Shown here: positions 58,286 to 64,000 of the stretch, piece after piece | Position numbering within the stretch: position 1 is the stretch's first letter | Layout: each line of letters opens with the position of its first letter | NCBI RefSeq assembly: GCF_000007665.1 | Contig: NC_006087.1 | Span: 1,674,001 to 1,738,000, forward strand | Reading direction: 5' to 3' | From: Leifsonia xyli subsp. xyli str. CTCB07 | GTDB taxonomy: Bacteria; Actinomycetota; Actinomycetes; Actinomycetales; Microbacteriaceae | DNA length: 64,000 nt | Notes under the pieces: generated by a model | Seen by the model: only the letters and a program-made list of their open reading frames with translations | What the model was told of the DNA's origin: nothing | The model's database searches: none | Program-made: the position numbers and the translations under genes

Positions 58286-59707
58286 ATGGACATCCTCGCC
58301 CTCTTCGTCGGCATTCTGCTCGGTCTGATCGTCGGGGCCGTCGCCGCGGGTTCCGCGGGTTCCGCGGTCGCCCGGCTGCTGCGCGGCCGGTCCTCTGCGG
58401 AGCCCGTGGAGGCCGCGCCCGCGGTCGACCCCGCGGTGCTCGCCGCCCAGCACGCGACCGAGCTGGTGCAGGTGCGGGCCGCCGAGGCGGCGGTGCAGGC
58501 GGAGATCCGCACCGACCTCGCCGCCGCGCAGGGCCGCATCGACGCGCTCGAGCGGCAGGTGCTTGCCGCCCAGCACCAGCTGCGCGAGACGATCGAGCGG
58601 CACCGCGCCGAGGCCGCTGCGCAGGGCGAGCGGGAGCGCGCCGAGAGCAAAGTCCTCCAGGCGCTCGCACCGGTGCGGGAGTCGCTGACCGAGATGCACC
58701 GCGCCGTGGCGGAGCTGGAGGGGCAGCGCACCCGGCAGCATGGCGAGCTCACCCAGCAGTTGCGCTCCGCCGTGGAATCCGAAGAGCGGCTCCGCAGCAC
58801 GGCCGAGGCGCTCGCCTCCGCGCTGCGCTCGAACAGCACACGCGGGGTGTGGGGCGAGACCCAGCTGCGCAGCGTGGTCGAGGCCGCGGGTCTGCTCGAG
58901 CGAGTCGACTTCGACGTGCAGGCGAACATCCACTCCGAGGCCGGCGCCGGCCGTCCGGATATGATCATCCGCCTGCCCGGCGGCAAGAATATGGCCCTGG
59001 ACGCCAAAGTCCCGTTCACCGCCTACCTCGAGGCGAGCCAGATCCCGGCCACGGCCACCGGCGCAGAAGGCGCCCAGCGAGACGTCCTGCTCAAGCAGCA
59101 TGTCAAAGCGGTCCGCGACCACATAACGGCCCTCGGCAGCAAGGCGTACTGGACGGGACTGGAATCGTCCCCCGAGCTCGTGATCGCGTTCATCCCGAGC
59201 GAATCCCTGGTCTCCTCCGCGCTCGAGGCCGATCCCTCGATCCTGGAGTTCGCCTTCGCCAAGCGCGTCGCCCTCGCCTCCCCGGTGACGCTCTGGTCGG
59301 TGCTCAAGACCGTCGCGTTCAGCTGGCAGCAGGATGTGCTCACCCAGGAGGCCAAACAGCTCTTCGACCTCAGCCGCACGCTCTACAGCCGCCTGTCCAC
59401 CACCGCGGGGCACATCGAGAAGCTCGGTCGCTCCCTGGAGCGCACCGTCAAGGACTACAACGGCTTCGTGGGCTCGTTCGAGCGCCAGGTCCTCCCCGCC
59501 GCCCGCAAACTCGGCGCTCTGGACGAGTCCCGGGTGATCGGGGCCCTCGACGGCATTGAGGAGGCTCCCCGCGAGCTCACGGCATTCGAGCTCGTGAGCG
59601 AGCTCGAACCCCGGGACATGCACGGCATCGACAAACTGGCCCGCGACGAGCAGGCCCGAGCGGAGCAGTCACGCACCGCGGACTCCACCGCCGAACACAG
59701 CGCGTAG
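58286..59707 (+). CDS. rmuC: DNA recombination protein RmuC
   Basis: 473 residues. N-terminal transmembrane helix (about 3-25), a long coiled coil (about 55-190, many Ala/Glu/Gln heptads), then the restriction-endonuclease-like RmuC domain with TRGVWGETQLRSVVEAAGLLE, PDMIIRLPGGKNMALDAKVPF and SWQQDVLTQEAKQLFDL. It limits inversions at repeats in E. coli. ATG at 58286. Complete. Confidence 0.95.
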   Translation: MDILALFVGILLGLIVGAVAAGSAGSAVARLLRGRSSAEPVEAAPAVDPAVLAAQHATELVQVRAAEAAVQAEIRTDLAAAQGRIDALERQVLAAQHQLRETIERHRAEAAAQGERERAESKVLQALAPVRESLTEMHRAVAELEGQRTRQHGELTQQLRSAVESEERLRSTAEALASALRSNSTRGVWGETQLRSVVEAAGLLERVDFDVQANIHSEAGAGRPDMIIRLPGGKNMALDAKVPFTAYLEASQIPATATGAEGAQRDVLLKQHVKAVRDHITALGSKAYWTGLESSPELVIAFIPSESLVSSALEADPSILEFAFAKRVALASPVTLWSVLKTVAFSWQQDVLTQEAKQLFDLSRTLYSRLSTTAGHIEKLGRSLERTVKDYNGFVGSFERQVLPAARKLGALDESRVIGALDGIEEAPRELTAFELVSELEPRDMHGIDKLARDEQARAEQSRTADSTAEHSA

Positions 59708-59721
59708 CGTCCCCGTCGAGG

Positions 59722-59747
59722 AGCCGCCGAACTGCCGGAAGGCGGCT
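59722..59747 (+). terminator. Hairpin after rmuC
   Basis: AGCCGCC (59722-59728) pairs with GGCGGCT (59741-59747), 15 bases past the rmuC stop; 12-base loop, no T-run. Confidence 0.5.
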
Positions 59748-59832
59748 GAGGCCAGAACGCGGCATCCGCGCGATGTCCGGGGAGACGCCCGCCGATGCCC
59801 CCGGCCTCTTCCCGCCCGGACCAGACCGTCGC

Positions 59833-59851
59833 CGGCCGCCGAAAGCGGCCG
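59833..59851. terminator. Hairpin after glpX
   Basis: CGGCCGC (59833-59839) and GCGGCCG (59845-59851) with a five-base CGAAA loop, ten bases past the glpX stop on the minus strand. GC-rich, no T-run. Confidence 0.55.
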
Positions 59852-59861
59852 CGAGAAGCGG

Positions 59862-60863
59862 TCAAAGCTCGGAGGCATCCAGCCACTTCTCGGCCGGGTG
59901 GTCCGCGAGGACACGGCGAATGGTGCCGGACTTCGAGCGCAGCACGATCGACTCCGTGCGGATGATCAGGCCCTTGCGACGCACGCCTTCGACCAGCCCG
60001 CCGTCTGTCACACCGGTCGCGACGAAGAAGGTGTTGTCGCCCTTGACGAGGTCGTCCGCTCCGTAGACACGGTCCAGATCCAGGCCGGACGCGATGCCGG
60101 CGGCGCGCTCCGCATCGTCTTTCGGTGCGAGCTTGCCCTGCATGAAACCGCCGAGCGCCTTGATCGCGCAGGCGGTGGTGATGCCTTCCGGGCTGCCGCC
60201 GATGCCGACGCACAGATCGATGCGCGAGTCGTGACGCGCCGCGTTGATGCCGCCCGCGACATCACCGTCGAGCATGAGGCGCGTACCGGCTCCGGCCGCG
60301 CGGATCTCCTCGATCAGGCCCTCGTGGCGCGGCCGATCGAGGACGGCGACGCGGAGCTCGCCCACCGGTTTGCCCTTGGCCTTCGCGAGCTCCCGGATGT
60401 TGTCGCCGACGGACTGGGACAGGTCGACCACACCGCGGCCCTCCGGCCCGGCGACGATTTTGGACATGTAGAAGACGCTGGACGCGTCGAGCATCGTCCC
60501 ACGGTCGGACACCGCGATCACCGACAGCGCGTTCTGGCGGCCGGCCGCGGTCAGCGAGGTGCCGTCGATCGGGTCGACCGCGATGTCGCAGGCCGGGCCA
60601 CGACCGTTGCCGACATGCTCGCCGTTGAAGAGCATGGGCGCGTTGTCCTTCTCGCCCTCGCCGATGACGACGAGACCGTCGAAGTTGACCGTCCCGAGGA
60701 ACTTGCGCATCGCGTCCACCGCCGAGCCGTCCGCCGCGTTTTTGTCGCCACGCCCGATCCACGGGGTCGCCCGGATGGCCGCCGCCTCGGTCGCCCGCAC
60801 GAGCTCCATCGCGAGGTTCCGGTCCGGGTGGAGGAAGAGGGATGCGGTGTCGGTGCTGGTCAT
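59862..60863 (-). CDS. glpX: Fructose-1,6-bisphosphatase, class II
   Basis: Gluconeogenic phosphatase, 333 residues. Lithium-sensitive phosphatase signature DPIDGTSLTAAG (about 95-106), GEGEKDNAPML metal-site glutamates, and GIGGSPEGITTACAIKALGG. ATG at 60863 after GGAGG is chosen; the frame is open to 60989 without homology. Divergent from fba with about 200 bases between, so opposite arms of fructose-1,6-bisphosphate metabolism share a promoter region. Confidence 0.96.
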   Translation of the reverse strand: MTSTDTASLFLHPDRNLAMELVRATEAAAIRATPWIGRGDKNAADGSAVDAMRKFLGTVNFDGLVVIGEGEKDNAPMLFNGEHVGNGRGPACDIAVDPIDGTSLTAAGRQNALSVIAVSDRGTMLDASSVFYMSKIVAGPEGRGVVDLSQSVGDNIRELAKAKGKPVGELRVAVLDRPRHEGLIEEIRAAGAGTRLMLDGDVAGGINAARHDSRIDLCVGIGGSPEGITTACAIKALGGFMQGKLAPKDDAERAAGIASGLDLDRVYGADDLVKGDNTFFVATGVTDGGLVEGVRRKGLIIRTESIVLRSKSGTIRRVLADHPAEKWLDASEL

Positions 60864-61025
60864 GATGGGTCCTCCCGGACGGAGTCGAACGACGGTGTCG
60901 GCGCCGCCCTCGGCGGCGCTGCCCAGTTTATCCAGGCGGGCGCCTCGCACAGCGGATACGCACGAACGTTCATCGCCCGCCGCCCACACCCGCCGGACGG
61001 GCGGCTCCCGGCATCCGCCCCTCGG

Positions 61026-61031
61026 TATGAT
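61026..61031 (+). promoter_or_regulatory. -10 hexamer before fba
   Basis: TATGAT, five of six matches to TATAAT, 36 bases before the fba ATG; the -35 region has no good match. Confidence 0.5.
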
Positions 61032-61066
61032 GAGTCGCGTTCGACCCCCGATCCCAAGGAGCAGCT

Positions 61067-62092
<1,026 letters not shown>

Positions 62093-62122
62093 TCAAAGAC
62101 CGACATCGCGGGAGGCGGCCGC

Positions 62123-62758
62123 ATGGCCGAGGAGCAGCAGCCAGACGAGCGTCCGCGACCGAAGTTCGGCGAGCTGGCGCCGCCGGGCTGGTCCTGGAGC
62201 CCCCCGGAGGACGTCAACCGCCTCGACACCACACGCCGCAGTCCGGCGGCGTCGGAGAGTCTGGACGCCGCCGAGGACAGGCGTCCCGGCGTACCCGCGG
62301 GCCCGGAGGACCACCGGCCAAAGCCTCCCGAGCGGCGCTCACCGTACTCGCCCCCGGCGCAGGCCCATGCGCCGCGCGGGAACTTCTCCGCGACGATCGC
62401 GCTCCTGATCGTCGGTCTCTTCGGGATGATCTCCTCCATCGGGACGTTGCAGGCCCTCCCCTCAAGCATGGGACTCCTGCACACCACCCAGCAGCTCGGC
62501 GATTTCCACCCCGCCGACTCGGTGAGCGCTCTCATCACGACCGGCTCGATTGTGATGGCCGGTCTGTGGTTCCTCTCCGCCGGGCTCTCGGTCTGGCTGC
62601 TCCTCCGGAAGCGGCTCGCGTTCTACCTGCCGATCGTCGCGGGCGTCGTCGCCCTCATCGTCCTTTTCGTGATCGCTGGCGCCGTCATCGCCACCGACCC
62701 GGCGCTGCTCGACTATGGCCGAGTCACCCCCAGCCCGGCAGGCACGCCGACACCCTGA
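62123..62758 (+). CDS. Three-helix membrane protein (DUF6264-like)
   Basis: 211 residues. A polar, Pro-rich N-terminus (RPRPKFGELAPPGWSW, about 10-85), then three hydrophobic segments (about 93-112, 143-163 and 172-193) and a short Pro/Thr tail. The R-P-x-FGE start is, as I recall, typical of DUF6264 proteins of Microbacteriaceae. No function known. It follows fba closely and is probably co-transcribed. Confidence 0.72.
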   Translation: MAEEQQPDERPRPKFGELAPPGWSWSPPEDVNRLDTTRRSPAASESLDAAEDRRPGVPAGPEDHRPKPPERRSPYSPPAQAHAPRGNFSATIALLIVGLFGMISSIGTLQALPSSMGLLHTTQQLGDFHPADSVSALITTGSIVMAGLWFLSAGLSVWLLLRKRLAFYLPIVAGVVALIVLFVIAGAVIATDPALLDYGRVTPSPAGTPTP

Positions 62759-62845
62759 GGGCCGCTGCGACGCTCCGAGGCCGGCTGCCCAGACCCCCGA
62801 CCGGGTGGGCGTGGGAAGAGGAGGCCCCTCCCCACGCCACCGGGG

Positions 62846-63715
62846 TCAGGCCACAGCCTCCGTACGCGCATCGGCGATCCCCTGCGCGAGCGGCGTCGTC
62901 GGCCGGCCGATCAGCTCGGACAGCGTGGGCGTCACCTCTGCGAACCCGCCATCCCGGATGTCGCCGTCGAGCGCGACCACAAAGCCCGCAGTCCCCTCGT
63001 CGAGACCCGCGCCGAGAAGGATCTGCCGGTGCTGTTCCGGCGTCACCGGCCGGTACGCGATCTCCCGCCCGAGCAGGTCCCTAGCGACCGCAGCCAGTTC
63101 GGTGAACGTCCAAGCAGCGTCCCCGGAGAGCTCGTAGACCGCGCCCTCGTGCCCCTCAGCGGTCAGCACCGCCGCGGCGGCTTCGGCGTAGTCTTTGCGG
63201 GATGCGCTCGCGACGCGGCCGGCACCCGCGCTGGCGACGACTTCGCCGGTCATAGACGCGATGCCGACCTGATCCGCGTATGTCTCCGTGTACAGGTTGT
63301 TGCGCAGGATGGTCACCGGCAGCCCAGACTCCGCGAGCAGCCGCTCGGTCGCGGCGTGCTCGGGCGAGAGCACGCCGTCCGTTTCGGTAGCGTGGAAAAC
63401 GCTGGTGTAGACGAGACGGCCGACGCCCGCCCGCTTCGCCGCCTCGATCGCGTTCCCGTGCTGCCGCGCTCGCTGGCCGATCTCCGAGCTGGAGACGAGC
63501 AGCATCGCGTCGGCGCCGGCGAACGCAGGCTCCAGCGTCTCGGGCTTGTCGAAGTCGATCACGGCGGTTTCGATGCCCTGGGCGGCGAGCGGAGCCAGAC
63601 GCTCGGCGCTGCGTCCGAGCGCGCGGATGCTGGCGGCGGGGACGCCGCGTTTCCGCAGCGCCTCCACGGTCAGGCGGCCTAGGTGGCCGGTTGCTCCGGT
63701 GACGATGATGGTCAT
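62846..63715 (-). CDS. NmrA-like NAD(P)-binding oxidoreductase
   Basis: 289-residue atypical SDR of the NmrA/quinone-oxidoreductase-2 type. N-terminal dinucleotide motif TGATGHLG at 6-13, no YxxxK active site, and the family's LRNNLYTETYAD and DYAEAAAAVLT stretches. These often act as quinone or azo reductases with a divergent HxlR-type regulator. ATG at 63715 with AAAGGA nine bases upstream. Here the divergent neighbour is a serine recombinase. Confidence 0.9.
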   Translation of the reverse strand: MTIIVTGATGHLGRLTVEALRKRGVPAASIRALGRSAERLAPLAAQGIETAVIDFDKPETLEPAFAGADAMLLVSSSEIGQRARQHGNAIEAAKRAGVGRLVYTSVFHATETDGVLSPEHAATERLLAESGLPVTILRNNLYTETYADQVGIASMTGEVVASAGAGRVASASRKDYAEAAAAVLTAEGHEGAVYELSGDAAWTFTELAAVARDLLGREIAYRPVTPEQHRQILLGAGLDEGTAGFVVALDGDIRDGGFAEVTPTLSELIGRPTTPLAQGIADARTEAVA

Positions 63716-63779
63716 GATCGGTTTCCTTTCGGTTGGTAACGGGGCCAACCGGCGGCCTGCCGCAAAACTTCCCATACGG

Positions 63780-63822
63780 AGGTACGCACTTTTTAGTAAG
63801 CAGCTGAGTGACAAACGTACCT
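63780..63822. promoter_or_regulatory. Long inverted repeat between oxidoreductase and recombinase
   Basis: AGGTACG (63780-63786) and CGTACCT (63816-63822), with inner CACT and AGTG arms just inside. It may be an operator of the oxidoreductase gene or part of an attachment site. A smaller hairpin CGGTTGG/CCAACCG lies at 63730-63751. Confidence 0.45.
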
Positions 63823-63849
63823 ACGTCTTTGAGACGGAAGGTGCAAGCG

Positions 63850-64000
63850 GTGAACGAGGTAACGCAGGTAGGTCGGCGTGCGGTTGTGTATGTGCGGATC
63901 AGTGATGACCCGGAGGGTCTGGAGCGGGGTGTGGACCGGCAGGAGGAGGACTTCCGGGCGGTGGCCGCCGCGGAGGGCCTGGAGGTGGTGGCGGTGTTCC
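63850..64000 (+). CDS. Serine site-specific recombinase, partial (N-terminus)
   Basis: Only the first 50 codons are in the window. VVYVRISDDPEGLERGVDRQEEDFRAVAAAEGL is the resolvase/invertase N-domain, with the nucleophile Ser after YVRI; the spacing to the DRQ motif is that of large serine integrases. GTG at 63850 has GGAAGG eight bases upstream; GTGs at 63841 and 63808 are in frame. It probably belongs to a phage or integrative element that extends to the right. Confidence 0.85.
   Translation, partial: MNEVTQVGRRAVVYVRISDDPEGLERGVDRQEEDFRAVAAAEGLEVVAVF

Noticed and set aside
56884..59019. Open frame of 711 codons opposite the sugar porter and rmuC
   Set aside because: Antisense artefact running over two well-supported genes.

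Overview
The window is high-GC actinobacterial DNA. GTG starts are frequent and spacing is tight. Gene neighbourhoods such as dapA-rnj, fdxA-dapC, the Nudix regulator-nadA-nadB-nadC-cysteine desulfurase cluster, efeUOB with a DtxR/IdeR-type box, and a tandem glycine riboswitch before gcvTHP point to Microbacteriaceae. The many broken but recognisable genes suggest a Leifsonia xyli-like, host-adapted member. The family is an inference from gene order and protein character; no database search was run.

Layout. 1-6.1 kb: lysine and RNA metabolism (rnj, a frameshifted dapA, dapB) with an OsmC-like protein, an epimerase and a GNAT. 6.1-10 kb: histidine phosphatase, M16 protease, a TetR regulator with a palindromic operator, and an aldo/keto reductase. 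10.4-16.4 kb: frameshifted penicillin acylase, citrate synthase, dapC, ferredoxin, small membrane protein. 16.4-19.9 kb: efeUOB iron uptake. 20-22 kb: typA. 22-34.6 kb: two complete peptide (Opp/Dpp-type) ABC operons side by side. The first carries a frameshift in one permease and a stop at the Q-loop of its ATPase; the second looks intact. 34.9-40.5 kb: CPBP protease, then a glycine riboswitch followed by gcvT, gcvH and gcvP, each with a frameshift. 40.6-42.5 kb: TetR-SDR-NTF2-like operon with a predicted leaderless, operator-embedded promoter. 42.7-48.2 kb: NAD synthesis operon, with nadB broken and the Nudix regulator open into nadA. 48.3-51 kb: twice-frameshifted drug exporter and a NYN-LOTUS protein. 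51-54.2 kb: a decayed accessory patch (IS481 remnant, secreted protein, membrane protein), in which three genes each carry a stop where Trp is expected. 54.3-63.7 kb: ychF, GyrI-like, exonuclease, sugar porter, rmuC, glpX, fba and others. The right edge enters a serine recombinase, probably the start of a mobile element.

Two kinds of lesion are mixed. Single-base indels, several in short G/C runs (dapA, gcvH, gcvP, the drug exporter), could be sequencing errors. The in-frame nonsense substitutions (ATPase, NTF2-like, transposase, secreted protein, membrane protein) and the apparent internal deletion in nadB are harder to explain that way. Read at face value, glycine cleavage, de novo NAD synthesis, the committed step of lysine synthesis and one peptide importer would all be lost or impaired, as expected for genome reduction in a host-bound bacterium.
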